Below, piece by piece: positions 1 through 7,733 of a DNA stretch of 28,720 nucleotides (positions are counted from its first letter, which is position 1; each line of letters opens with the position of its first letter). The notes beneath the pieces were generated by a model. That model did no database searches. It was not told where the DNA came from and saw nothing but the letters and a program-made list of their open reading frames with translations. Origin of the DNA: CAZLYK01 sp964563495 (lineage in GTDB: Bacteria; Acidobacteriota; Blastocatellia; RBC074). The translations under genes were made by a program, and so were the position numbers. The stretch spans positions 1 through 28,720 of the forward strand of contig CAZLYK010000063.1 in assembly GCA_964563495.1 (NCBI GenBank), written 5' to 3'.

Positions 1-89
1 TCCGCCTTCGGCTCCACCCTGGGCTTTATGCTGGCGCCCGCTTCGCGGGCTTAAGCAAGGAGCTTTTAAAACACGCTTTTAGCATCTTC
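1..89. other. non-coding edge with a short GC hairpin
   Basis: No gene is visible in these 89 bases, which lie downstream of the kinase stop codon. There is a 6-bp perfect stem at 36-41/45-50 (GCCCGC, loop TTC, GCGGGC). On the minus strand no U-tract follows the stem, so it is not a convincing intrinsic terminator for the kinase gene. It may be part of a dispersed palindromic repeat that continues outside the window. The usual ntrX partner is not visible here. Confidence 0.3.
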
Positions 90-2363
90 TCAGGCCGCGG
101 GCAATTCTACGACAAAACGGGCGCCGTGCGGCGAGTTATCCTGGACGCGGATCCGGCCTTGATGCTCGGCGACGATCCGGCTGACGATGGCCAGCCCCAA
201 TCCCGTGCCGCGCTTACGCGTGGAAAAATACGGGTCGAAGACGCGCTCGCGGTCATCGGCCGAGATGCCTGGTCCGGTGTCAGCCAGGATCAATTCGACA
301 GCGTCTCGTTCGGAGACCTCGCGAGTGCTGACCATAATCCGGCGATCACCGTCGATTTCGGTCAAGGCGTCGGCCGCGTTATCGATCAGGTTGACGAGCA
401 GCTGTTTGATCTGTTCGCCGTCGATCATGACCGGCGGCAACTCTGGCGCGAGACTGGTCTCAAGCCGGATGCCGTTCAATCGCTCTTGATAGAGTTTGAC
501 CGTGTTTTCGACAACCTGGTTGAGCGAAGCCGGTTCAAGCCTCGCATTCGGGAGCCTGGCGAAGTTCGAAAATTCGTCGACCATGCGCTGTAGTGTCGAA
601 ACCTCTGCGCTGATCATGGCGGTGCATTCGCGGATCAGGCCGGTCTGCCGATCACTCAAACAATCTTTCGCGCCGGCGATCGAGCCACCTGGTTCACCGA
701 GCAGATTTTTAGCCAACCGCTCGGCCGAGAGACGGATCGGCGTGAGAGGGTTCTTGATCTCGTGCGCCATGCGCCGCGCGATTTCGCTCCAGGCGGCGCG
801 CCGCTGGGCCTCGATCAGTTCCGTCAGATCCTCGATCACGATCACCACGCCGCGCGGATGCCCGGCCAGATCCTGCAAAGCGGTGACGGTCACCGTCGCG
901 TCGAGTTTGGTCTGATTGGAGAGCGTGAAATGCACTTCGCGTGTCACCGAACGCAACCGGGCTGCGCGGATGATCATCCTGCGCAGCTCTTCACGCTGTT
1001 CTTCCGGCAAGAGCGCCTCGAGTGCGATGCCGGTCTGGGGCTGCCGCTCGATCCGCAGGAGCCCGAGCGCGACTTGGTTGATCGTCGTAATGTTGCCGTA
1101 TTCGTCGAGCGAGATGACCCCGGCGGAGAGGCTTTGTAGAATCGCTTCGATATAGCGGCGCCGCTCATCGAGCGCGTTGTTGCTCGCTTGCAGGTCCTCG
1201 GCTGATTGCTCCAATTGCCGGCGTTTCTCAGCCAGTTCGGCCGTCATCTCGTTAAATGACAGCGCCAGCGCCGCCAGTTCGTCGTCGCCGACGACGTCGG
1301 TGCGATAGCTCATATCACCGCTTTTGATCCGTTCGGTCGCCTGGACCAGTTTCTGGACCGGTTCGGCGATGCCGCGCGCGACATAGACCGCCAGCCAGAA
1401 AGCGATGAAGAGCACCAGCAGCGTGATCAGGGCGAGCGTTTGCAGAGCCGTGTTTCTAAACCAGCGCCGGTTATTTTTAAGCGACTCGTAATATTTTTCC
1501 AGCTCTCTGATCTGATTGACGCTGTCGGCGAAATTCTGCGGCACCTGTTGGGAAATGATCAGCGCGCCCCCTTTCTCGGAAGGGAGGGGAGACCCGGCGA
1601 TCAGAAAGATCGCCTTGATCTGATCATTGGCCACCTCGGCGTCAAAAGCCGCGCCCCCCAGCGTATTGGCGCGGACCTTCTGCAACCCCTCGCGATATTT
1701 ATCGCCGAACCGGTTGAGGTCGATTCTGGTTTGGTAAGCGACCAGATCGCCCTCTTTGTTGTAAACCTGGGCGAGGATGAGTTTCTGTGTATCGGCTTCG
1801 GTCGCCAGCCTCTCGGACAGATGCTCATCCTCACTCTGAGCCACGACCCTCGCCAGACTCGCGGCCAGCCGGTTCAAAGTATCCCGTTCGCCTTTGACAT
1901 AAGCCGATTGGATGTAGATCGCGTTGGACAGCATCTGATCGCTGGGCAGGCTGAACCATTTATCCATGCTGCGATTGATCAGGCCGGTCGTGGCGAAAAA
2001 GAGAAAGGTCACCGGCAACAAAGAGAGCGCGATAAAGAAGACGACGATCCTTGTTTTAAAACGCGCGCCGAGCTTCTTCTCCAGCCGCTCACGACGCAAC
2101 TTGATGATGTTTCGGACGAGGACCATCAAGAGGATGATGAAAGCCAGAAAGTTGATGGTCGAAAGGACGTAAAGACTGACCGTCTCGCTGACCGATGACG
2201 GCCGAAACCAGGGCAGCGTGTTGAAAGCCGACTGGACAAAGAGCAGGGCGAACATCAATGTCGTCGCCAGGGCGAGCAGGATGATGCGCAGGCGGCGGCG
2301 GTTGAAACGGCGCCTGTTATCTGCGACCAGGGGCAGACCGTCTGGATGATTTGACTTGGGCAT
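90..2363 (-). CDS. NtrY-like membrane sensor histidine kinase
   Basis: A two-component sensor kinase of the NtrY type, 757 aa from the chosen ATG at 2363. It autophosphorylates on histidine and passes phosphate to a response regulator, classically NtrX in nitrogen and envelope-stress control. The N-terminus is basic, followed by hydrophobic segments at about residues 25-44, 61-83 and 103-128. An extracytoplasmic sensor loop of about 175 aa and a fourth TM near 303-327 come next. HAMP, PAS and HisKA follow, with the phospho-acceptor in RMAHEIKNPLTP (His534), then HATPase_c with NLIDNAADAL, DTGPGIS and GTGLGLAIV. All catalytic boxes look intact. An upstream in-frame start at 2459 would add 32 residues lacking family character, so I prefer 2363, which also leaves room for divergent promoters toward the CPBP gene. 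The cognate regulator is not in the window. Family call is firm; ligand and partner are unknown. Confidence 0.9.
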   Translation of the reverse strand: MPKSNHPDGLPLVADNRRRFNRRRLRIILLALATTLMFALLFVQSAFNTLPWFRPSSVSETVSLYVLSTINFLAFIILLMVLVRNIIKLRRERLEKKLGARFKTRIVVFFIALSLLPVTFLFFATTGLINRSMDKWFSLPSDQMLSNAIYIQSAYVKGERDTLNRLAASLARVVAQSEDEHLSERLATEADTQKLILAQVYNKEGDLVAYQTRIDLNRFGDKYREGLQKVRANTLGGAAFDAEVANDQIKAIFLIAGSPLPSEKGGALIISQQVPQNFADSVNQIRELEKYYESLKNNRRWFRNTALQTLALITLLVLFIAFWLAVYVARGIAEPVQKLVQATERIKSGDMSYRTDVVGDDELAALALSFNEMTAELAEKRRQLEQSAEDLQASNNALDERRRYIEAILQSLSAGVISLDEYGNITTINQVALGLLRIERQPQTGIALEALLPEEQREELRRMIIRAARLRSVTREVHFTLSNQTKLDATVTVTALQDLAGHPRGVVIVIEDLTELIEAQRRAAWSEIARRMAHEIKNPLTPIRLSAERLAKNLLGEPGGSIAGAKDCLSDRQTGLIRECTAMISAEVSTLQRMVDEFSNFARLPNARLEPASLNQVVENTVKLYQERLNGIRLETSLAPELPPVMIDGEQIKQLLVNLIDNAADALTEIDGDRRIMVSTREVSERDAVELILADTGPGISADDRERVFDPYFSTRKRGTGLGLAIVSRIVAEHQGRIRVQDNSPHGARFVVELPAA

Positions 2364-2488
2364 GGTCGATACGATTTTACCATACCAATTGCGTCGATTG
2401 TGACCGCCGGGCTTTTCCTCTATCATCACCGGGCGAATAGGCCGGATTATCGGCAACACGTCAAGCTTGGAAAAGACGGTTGGAAACT

Positions 2489-3376
2489 ATGATCTTTTTC
2501 AACCCCCAAACCAAACAATTGCGCAGTGGATGGCGCGTCCTGATCTTCGCCGTTCTCTTGCTCTCGCCCCAACTGCTTCTTTCTCTCTTCCAAGGCGAAA
2601 GAAGGGAGACCGGATCGACCTTTGAGATGAGCCTCGCCATGATCATGGTCTACGCCCTGATCGTCGGCTGGGTCGTCCTGGTCTCGTGGGGATGCCTCCA
2701 TCTACTCGAAGGGTTGAAGCTCTCTTCTCTGGGGTTCGACTTTGGCCGCGGCTGGTGGAGAGAGATCATTTGCGGGTGTGCGATTGCCGTCCTCATGATC
2801 GTCGCTGTCGTCCTCCTCCAATGGGTCAGCGGAGGCACCCAGATCTCGCCGAATCCGATCTACTGGCGCGCCGGGGCATTTGAGCGAGCCGGATGGTTAA
2901 TGGTGGTGAAAGAGGTTTTAACCGCGCTCGTCCTGCTCATCCTGGCGGGAACTTTTGAGGAGCTGGTCTATCGCGGCTACCCTTTCCAAACGCTGCTGCG
3001 CGGGGCGCCGGCAGCCGTCCCGATCTTTCTCTTCGCGCTGCTCTTCGGCTTCGGCCACTGGAAAAATCCGAGTCGAACATTCTTCTCGACCGCCAATACC
3101 ATTCTGGCCGGCGTCTGGCTGGCGCTGGCTTATCTAAAGACACGCCGTCTCTGGTTTCCGACCGCACTCCATTTCACCTGGAACTGGATGATGGGGCCGT
3201 TCTTCGGCTTGCCGGTCAGCGGATTGTTGATTCCCCGCCATCCGGTTTTCGTCTCGACCAGCGAGGCGCCTCTCTGGGTGACGGGCGGCAGTTACGGAAG
3301 CGAAGGCGGGGCTGCGGCGACCCTGGTTTTGCTGATTTCGATCATGCTGATCTGGCGTTATAATAACCGGAATTGA
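2489..3376 (+). CDS. CPBP-family intramembrane glutamic protease (Abi/Rce1-like)
   Basis: A polytopic membrane protein of about 295 aa in the CPBP (CAAX protease / bacteriocin-processing) family. The motifs are in order: EELVYRG (Glu157-Glu158, Arg162 from the ATG at 2489), FGFGHWKNP with the motif-2 histidine, and HFTWNW with the motif-3 histidine. Six to eight hydrophobic helices surround them. Family members cleave substrates within the membrane, but the bacterial substrate cannot be told from sequence. A TTG at 2480 in the same frame is an alternative start; the ATG is preferred although neither has a strong Shine-Dalgarno. It is divergent from the kinase gene and precedes pckA by 55 bp on the same strand, so read-through into pckA is possible. 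Its stop codon sits at the edge of a degenerate copy of the local palindromic repeat. Confidence 0.85.
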   Translation: MIFFNPQTKQLRSGWRVLIFAVLLLSPQLLLSLFQGERRETGSTFEMSLAMIMVYALIVGWVVLVSWGCLHLLEGLKLSSLGFDFGRGWWREIICGCAIAVLMIVAVVLLQWVSGGTQISPNPIYWRAGAFERAGWLMVVKEVLTALVLLILAGTFEELVYRGYPFQTLLRGAPAAVPIFLFALLFGFGHWKNPSRTFFSTANTILAGVWLALAYLKTRRLWFPTALHFTWNWMMGPFFGLPVSGLLIPRHPVFVSTSEAPLWVTGGSYGSEGGAAATLVLLISIMLIWRYNNRN

Positions 3377-3402
3377 GAGGATCTCCGCAGGATTAAACAG
3401 GG
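3371..3402. repeat. degenerate copy of the 'GACAGGATT' 3'-end repeat
   Basis: The bases just after (and including) the CPBP stop read as a decayed version of the repeat seen whole at 5041-5092. Shared words are ATTGAGAGGAT, CCGCAGGATTAAACAGGG. Here it is single-armed, with no inverted partner, so a terminator role is doubtful. Confidence 0.45.
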
Positions 3403-3431
3403 TCATAACCCGAGTTCATCAAAGGAGCGTC

Positions 3432-5045
3432 ATGGCAGATCAATCAGGTTGGAATCCCAGTTCTTTTAGTCTTTCAAATCATGGAATAAAAAAGATACAT
3501 CACGCATATTGGAATCTCTCTTCGGGTGAACTGTATGAACATTCGATCAGGCGCGGCGAAGCAGTTATTGCGCACCTGGGTCCGCTGGTCGTCAACACCG
3601 GCCAGCACACCGGCCGCTCACCGAACGACAAATTCATAGTCCGTGAGGCATCTTCCGAGAAACACGTTTGGTGGGGCAAGGTCAATCGCCCTTTCGAGCA
3701 GGTCAATTTCAATAGACTGCTCAACCAGGTACTTTCGCACCTGGAGGGCAAAGATCTATACGTCCAGGACTGCTTCGCAGGCGCGGCGCCCGATTACAGT
3801 GTTCCGATCCGGGTAATCACCGAATATGCCTGGCACAGCCTGTTCGCACGCAACATGTTCGTGCGTCCGGATTGGAACACCCAGGCGACCATCCACATCC
3901 CGGAATTTACGGTCATCAATGTGCCTGGCTGTCTGGCCGATCCCGAGACCGACGGCACGAATTCACCGACATTCATCCTCATGGATTTCGGCAGGAAGCT
4001 GATCCTGATCGGCGGGACCAGCTATGCCGGCGAGACGAAGAAATCCATCTTTACCTTGCTCAATTACCTGCTCCCGCTTCGCCATGTCTTATCGATGCAC
4101 TGCTCGGCCAATATCGGCAAAGACGGAGAGACGGCCATCTTCTTCGGCCTCTCCGGCACGGGCAAAACGACGCTCTCGGCCGATCCCGAGCGAATGCTGA
4201 TCGGCGATGATGAACACGGCTGGTCCGATCAGGGAGTCTTCAATTTCGAGGGTGGGTGTTATGCAAAGGTGATCAACCTGTCTGCGGAGGCGGAGCCGGA
4301 CATTTATGCCTGCACCAGGCGTTTCGGGACGGTGCTCGAAAACGTCGTGATCGATCCGATCACACGGCGTCTGGATCTGCACGATGGATCGCTGACAGAA
4401 AATACGCGCGCCGCCTATCCGCTCTCCCACATCCACAATCACGTGCCGACGGGGATGGGCGGGCATCCGAAAAACATCATCATGCTGACCGCGGATGCTT
4501 ATGGAATCCTGCCTCCGATCGCCAAACTCACGCCCGAGCAGGCGATGTACCACTTTATCTCCGGCTACACGGCGAAAGTCGCCGGGACGGAGAAGGGGCT
4601 GAGCAAAGAGCCCCAGGCGACTTTCTCGACCTGTTTCGGCGCGCCGTTCATGGTCCATCATCCGGGCGTCTATGCCGAGCTGCTGAGGGATCGCATCGCC
4701 AGACACAAGGCGGATTGCTGGCTGGTCAACACCGGCTGGTCGGGCGGCCCATACGGCACGGGCCAGCGCATGAAGATCGCTCACACGCGCGCCATGGTGC
4801 GTGCGGCGCTCAACGGCAGCCTGGCTCAGGTGGCGACCGAACCCGACCCGGTCTTCGGCGTCCACGTCCCGGTCGCCTGCCCGGATGTCCCGAGCGAGGT
4901 GCTCAAGCCGCGCAATACCTGGAAAAATCCCGCCGCCTATGATGAGAAAGCCCGCAATCTGGCCAGACTATTTTCTGAAAACTTCGAGCAGTTTGCAGCC
5001 GGGGTATCTGACGAAGTCAAGGCATCCGGACCAAAAACGGAATAG
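3432..5045 (+). CDS. pckA: ATP-dependent phosphoenolpyruvate carboxykinase
   Basis: Converts oxaloacetate and ATP to phosphoenolpyruvate, CO2 and ADP; it is the entry step of gluconeogenesis in the cytosol. At 537 aa it has the normal length for the ATP-type enzyme. Clear motifs: the phosphate-binding kinase-1a loop GLSGTGKT at residues 239-246, followed by the metal-binding kinase-2 stretch with IGDDEHGWSDQG, and the substrate-side R-S-P-N-D-K segment near residue 65. The start is well supported by AAAGGAG a few bases before the ATG. The TAG stop lies in the first bases of a long inverted repeat that separates pckA from the convergent hpnA, so that repeat has supplied the end of the reading frame. 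No frameshift or missing key residue was seen. GTP-type PEPCK is excluded by the motif set. Confidence 0.97.
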   Translation: MADQSGWNPSSFSLSNHGIKKIHHAYWNLSSGELYEHSIRRGEAVIAHLGPLVVNTGQHTGRSPNDKFIVREASSEKHVWWGKVNRPFEQVNFNRLLNQVLSHLEGKDLYVQDCFAGAAPDYSVPIRVITEYAWHSLFARNMFVRPDWNTQATIHIPEFTVINVPGCLADPETDGTNSPTFILMDFGRKLILIGGTSYAGETKKSIFTLLNYLLPLRHVLSMHCSANIGKDGETAIFFGLSGTGKTTLSADPERMLIGDDEHGWSDQGVFNFEGGCYAKVINLSAEAEPDIYACTRRFGTVLENVVIDPITRRLDLHDGSLTENTRAAYPLSHIHNHVPTGMGGHPKNIIMLTADAYGILPPIAKLTPEQAMYHFISGYTAKVAGTEKGLSKEPQATFSTCFGAPFMVHHPGVYAELLRDRIARHKADCWLVNTGWSGGPYGTGQRMKIAHTRAMVRAALNGSLAQVATEPDPVFGVHVPVACPDVPSEVLKPRNTWKNPAAYDEKARNLARLFSENFEQFAAGVSDEVKASGPKTE

Positions 5046-5174
5046 ACAGGATTGACAGGATTTCTGCAGGATTGAACAAGATTGTTGAGGGGAAGTATTT
5101 TCAGGGTCGATCACAATCACTCCCCCTCAATAATCTTGTTCAATCCTGCAGAAATCCTGTCAATCCTGTCTATT
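5041..5174. repeat. 52-nt-arm inverted repeat, likely bidirectional terminator
   Basis: The left arm (5041-5092) and right arm (5123-5174) are reverse complements with one mismatch (at 5085), separated by a 30-nt loop. The arms are built from imperfect repeats of the word CAGGATT spaced 9-11 nt. The element lies exactly between the convergent ends of pckA and hpnA. It overlaps both: the pckA stop is in the left arm, and the last codons of hpnA (for N-R-Q-D and the stop) are in the right arm. A pyrimidine-rich run follows the stem on the plus strand. Terminator function is inferred from position and fold. Confidence 0.8.
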
Positions 5175-6146
5175 CTCTTCAAACCACCTGACCGCTTTTT
5201 CGAGCGCCCCCTCGATCGGGCTTTGCGGCAGCCCTAATTCACGAACGGCTTTCGACGAATCATAGTACATGGCTTTTTGCGACATCTGGACCGAGTAGAA
5301 AGATACCTGCGGCGTCTTGCCGAAATATCGCGCCAGGATCATTTCATCGAGATAAGCGACCGCCAGTGGGACGAAGTGCGGAACCGCTATTCGCGGCGCG
5401 GGCTTGCCGGTCGCAGCCGCCAGCATCTCGAGCATCTCTTTTAAAGTCAGGTTGCGATGACCGAGGATATAGCGTTCGCCGGTCCGGCCTCTCTCCCAGG
5501 CCAGAATATGGCCGCGGGCGACATCCCCGACATCGATCAGGTTCAAGCCCGTATGAACATAAGCGGGCATGCGATCCTCCAAAAACCTGAGGATGATCTC
5601 GCCGGTTGGGGTAGGCTTGACGTCATACGCTCCGATCGGAGTCGAAGGGTTGACGATCACCACATCCAGACCCTCACCCGCGGCCTTGAGTGCCGCCTGC
5701 TCGGCCAGGAACTTGGATTTCTTGTAATCGCTGACCAGCTCTTCAACCGTGGTCCGGGTCGCCTCGGTGGCGAGAGTGTTCGGCGCGGGCACACCGATCG
5801 CCGCGACCGAGCTGGTGTGGATAAACCGCTTGACACCGGCTGATTTCGCCGCGGCCAGCAGGTTTTTAGTACCGGTTACGTTGGTGCGGTAGATCGTCTC
5901 ACGGTCTTTGACCCACAAAGAATAATGGGCTGCGACGTGAAAGACCGCGTCGCAGCCCATTAATTGATCCTTGAGAAGCTCTGAACTACTCAGATCGCCG
6001 GTGACGATTTCAACCGGCAACCCGACAAGGTTCCGCTGGTCGGCGCCGGGCCGCACCAAAACCCTGACCTCGTGCCCATCAGACATCAGCGCACGGATCA
6101 GATTTCCACCGATAAACCCCGTCGCGCCTGTGACAAATACACTCAT
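5160..6146 (-). CDS. hpnA: hopanoid-associated sugar epimerase, HpnA-like (SDR family)
   Basis: An extended short-chain dehydrogenase of 328 aa. The N-terminal Rossmann loop is GATGFIGG at about residues 7-14. The catalytic Y-x3-K occurs as YKKSK, preceded by the HTSSVAAIG serine strand. The stretch NPSTPIGAYDVKPTPTG is characteristic of HpnA proteins found with hopanoid genes. The exact substrate is not established; a role in modifying or supplying the hopanoid polar head is the family expectation. ATG at 6146 is chosen because the nucleotide-binding strand starts immediately after it. Upstream in-frame starts at 6191 (ATG) and 6197 (TTG) would add residues encoded by a repeat hairpin. There is no good Shine-Dalgarno, which is odd. 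Its final residues are encoded by the inverted repeat shared with pckA. It follows yjbQ in the same direction. Confidence 0.85.
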   Translation of the reverse strand: MSVFVTGATGFIGGNLIRALMSDGHEVRVLVRPGADQRNLVGLPVEIVTGDLSSSELLKDQLMGCDAVFHVAAHYSLWVKDRETIYRTNVTGTKNLLAAAKSAGVKRFIHTSSVAAIGVPAPNTLATEATRTTVEELVSDYKKSKFLAEQAALKAAGEGLDVVIVNPSTPIGAYDVKPTPTGEIILRFLEDRMPAYVHTGLNLIDVGDVARGHILAWERGRTGERYILGHRNLTLKEMLEMLAAATGKPAPRIAVPHFVPLAVAYLDEMILARYFGKTPQVSFYSVQMSQKAMYYDSSKAVRELGLPQSPIEGALEKAVRWFEENRQD

Positions 6147-6155
6147 GTGAATGAG

Positions 6156-6223
6156 AAGAAAATAGACAGGATTAAACAGGATAGAAGACATCTTCAATCC
6201 TGTTTAATCCTGTCTATTTTCTT
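6156..6223. repeat. repeat hairpin between yjbQ and hpnA
   Basis: The arms 6156-6182 and 6197-6223 are perfect reverse complements of 27 nt. The inner bases 6184-6188 and 6191-6195 pair again after one mismatch, giving an almost loop-free stem. It belongs to the same CAGGATT family as 5041-5174. It fills nearly the whole gap between the yjbQ stop and the hpnA start, so it may attenuate or stabilise transcript between them. Confidence 0.75.
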
Positions 6224-6228
6224 ATTTC

Positions 6229-6720
6229 TTAGACCCCCATGACCTGGAGGTGGACCTGGCGATTATTCGGTCCGTCGAATTCGGTGAGCAGTACATTCTG
6301 CCATGTGCCGAGTTTCAATTTGCCGTCGTTGACGGGGATAGCCAGGCTATGGCCGACCACGATTGCGCGCAGATGTGAATCGGCATTTCTGCGATCGCAT
6401 TCGGAGAGCAGCGGGTCATTGTGTTTATAGTAGACACCGCGGGGGATGACCTGTTCGAACATGGCGGCGATGTCTGAAAGCAGGGCGCCCTGGATCTCAT
6501 TCATCATGAGCCCGGCGGTCGTGTGCAGGGATGAAATTTGAACGATGCCGTCGCGAATGGACGTCTCCTCGACAAAGGCGGCAATCTCACTGGTAATGCT
6601 CCTCAGTTCGACCCGATCACTGGTGCTGATGACGAGCGTAGTCGATGCGACTTTATAAGTCCCTTCCCGCATTTCCATCTTTGGCCGTGTCTCTACCGCT
6701 GAGAGCGCCGGGTTACTCAT
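6229..6720 (-). CDS. YjbQ / UPF0047 family protein (secondary thiamine-phosphate synthase type)
   Basis: A 163-aa member of the widespread YjbQ family. Recognition rests on the conserved core: SSLHTTAGLMMNE, then HNDPLL, DSHLRAIVVGHSLAIPV, and GTWQ-V-L-EFDGP near the C-terminus. Some members have a weak thiamine-phosphate synthase activity, but the physiological role is unsettled. The first 25 residues are an extension before the family core. The ATG at 6720 is preceded by AAGGAG at good spacing. A strong 14-bp hairpin sits directly upstream of this ribosome binding site. It lies downstream of hpnG and upstream of hpnA on the same strand, so it probably belongs to the hopanoid-linked transcript, although the gap from hpnG (155 bp) leaves room for its own promoter. 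Confidence 0.88.
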   Translation of the reverse strand: MSNPALSAVETRPKMEMREGTYKVASTTLVISTSDRVELRSITSEIAAFVEETSIRDGIVQISSLHTTAGLMMNEIQGALLSDIAAMFEQVIPRGVYYKHNDPLLSECDRRNADSHLRAIVVGHSLAIPVNDGKLKLGTWQNVLLTEFDGPNNRQVHLQVMGV

Positions 6721-6736
6721 TTGCTGTTCTCCTTAG

Positions 6737-6770
6737 CCACGACTGAGAGCGCTTGTGCTCTCAGTCGTGG
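6737..6770. promoter_or_regulatory. perfect 14-bp hairpin just upstream of the yjbQ RBS
   Basis: The arms CCACGACTGAGAGC (6737-6750) and GCTCTCAGTCGTGG (6757-6770) are exact complements with a 6-nt loop. On the minus strand no U-tract follows; the stem ends about 6 nt before the AAGGAG of yjbQ. That placement fits a 5'UTR stability or translation-control element, or an RNA-processing site, better than an intrinsic terminator for hpnG. The function is inferred. Confidence 0.5.
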
Positions 6771-6822
6771 AATCGTTTCAGGGCGTCGTCAATAAATACA
6801 TGAACGACTCCTCAGTAAATGT

Positions 6823-6845
6823 CCGACAAGCTGCCGGCTTGTCGG
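6823..6845. repeat. 9-bp hairpin downstream of hpnG
   Basis: The arms CCGACAAGC (6823-6831) and GCTTGTCGG (6837-6845) with a 5-nt loop lie about 30 nt past the hpnG stop on the minus strand. Only a weak T-containing stretch follows, so it is a candidate terminator or processing hairpin of low certainty. Confidence 0.35.
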
Positions 6846-6875
6846 TGGCTTCATCGCTAAAACAAGTATCAAACT

Positions 6876-7733
6876 CTAGCCAGACCACTTTTGCTTGTCA
6901 ACCTTCTCACATGGCAAGGCAGTGGTTGAGTTGGCTATACCATCTGACTCATTCAAGAGCGCTTGCAGTCCTTCTCGAAATGCCCTGATCACCCGGCTCA
7001 TGCTCAGAATAAAACGTAACGAGGCCACCGGGCGCTTCAACAAGACCATGGCCATGAGGGGCGCGCTGATCCGGCCGTCGGCGCGCAAAGCGCGATTGAA
7101 ATCCGGCAGGTCGGATTCGGCTTCATCCGAGACGAGGCGCAGGGCTGCGGCCGGCAGACCCGAATCCGAGCAGATGTTCAGTATCTCGTATGTCTCCATG
7201 TCGAGGGCGGCCGCACGGTATCGATCCCGCAAAGCGGCCTTGTCGCTTGCGCGGTCGACGACTTTCCCGACGGTTACGCCCGTGCCACTAACACAATCCA
7301 GGCCGGCTGCACGAAATGCGCCGAGAATAAATTCCGAAACATTATGGTCACAGGCAATGCTCGGATTTTGTTGACTGGGCTTTGGCATTTTGATTGAGTT
7401 CAGCGCCGGCGCTGAGAAATTATGGCGGGCATCGTCACAGCGATGATAGACCACTGCCTGCCCTATCTTGAGATCCGGGTCCAATCCGCCGGCCAGGCCG
7501 GCAACGATCAACGCCTGGTAGCGATTCTGGGCGAGGTGAGCCTTGAGCTTATCGGCGAATCCGACCGCGCCCATTCCGGAGATCAGGACAGTCACCCGGC
7601 GGCTGCCGCACCGGCCACGGCAAATTTTCATCCCCGAAGCGAAAGTGTCCTCTCTCTCGGTGAGCAGATTGACCGCGGTCCTGAACTCTATCTCGACGGC
7701 TGTGACGAGGCATAGAGGATCGAGCCCGCTCAT
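6876..7733 (-). CDS. hpnG: hopanoid-associated nucleoside phosphorylase, HpnG-like
   Basis: A purine/uridine phosphorylase-superfamily protein of about 285 aa. HpnG removes adenine from adenosylhopane on the way to ribosylhopane and bacteriohopanetetrol. Evidence: an N-terminal strand entering VTAVEIEFRTAV, the glycine-rich ISGMGAVG and VAGLAGGLDP turns, the nucleoside-site ALDMETYEI, and the catalytic-aspartate segment RLVSDEAESDLP. The following RADGRIS and helical LKRP segment is as in HpnG proteins rather than in housekeeping MTA/SAH phosphorylases. The ATG at 7733 overlaps the TGA of fni (ATGA), with GAGG at proper distance, so translation is coupled. A start at 7766 would overlap fni by 37 bp. 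hpnH and the squalene-hopene cyclase are not in the window. A generic phosphorylase remains possible. Confidence 0.75.
   Translation of the reverse strand: MSGLDPLCLVTAVEIEFRTAVNLLTEREDTFASGMKICRGRCGSRRVTVLISGMGAVGFADKLKAHLAQNRYQALIVAGLAGGLDPDLKIGQAVVYHRCDDARHNFSAPALNSIKMPKPSQQNPSIACDHNVSEFILGAFRAAGLDCVSGTGVTVGKVVDRASDKAALRDRYRAAALDMETYEILNICSDSGLPAAALRLVSDEAESDLPDFNRALRADGRISAPLMAMVLLKRPVASLRFILSMSRVIRAFREGLQALLNESDGIANSTTALPCEKVDKQKWSG

Noticed and set aside
1440..2198. Plus-strand open frame of 252 codons opposite the histidine kinase
   Set aside because: The kinase on the other strand has complete domains over the same bases; this frame has no recognisable domain or start signal.
4089..4865. 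Minus-strand open frame of 258 codons opposite pckA
   Set aside because: pckA is intact with all catalytic motifs here; the antisense frame is Arg/His-rich shadow sequence.
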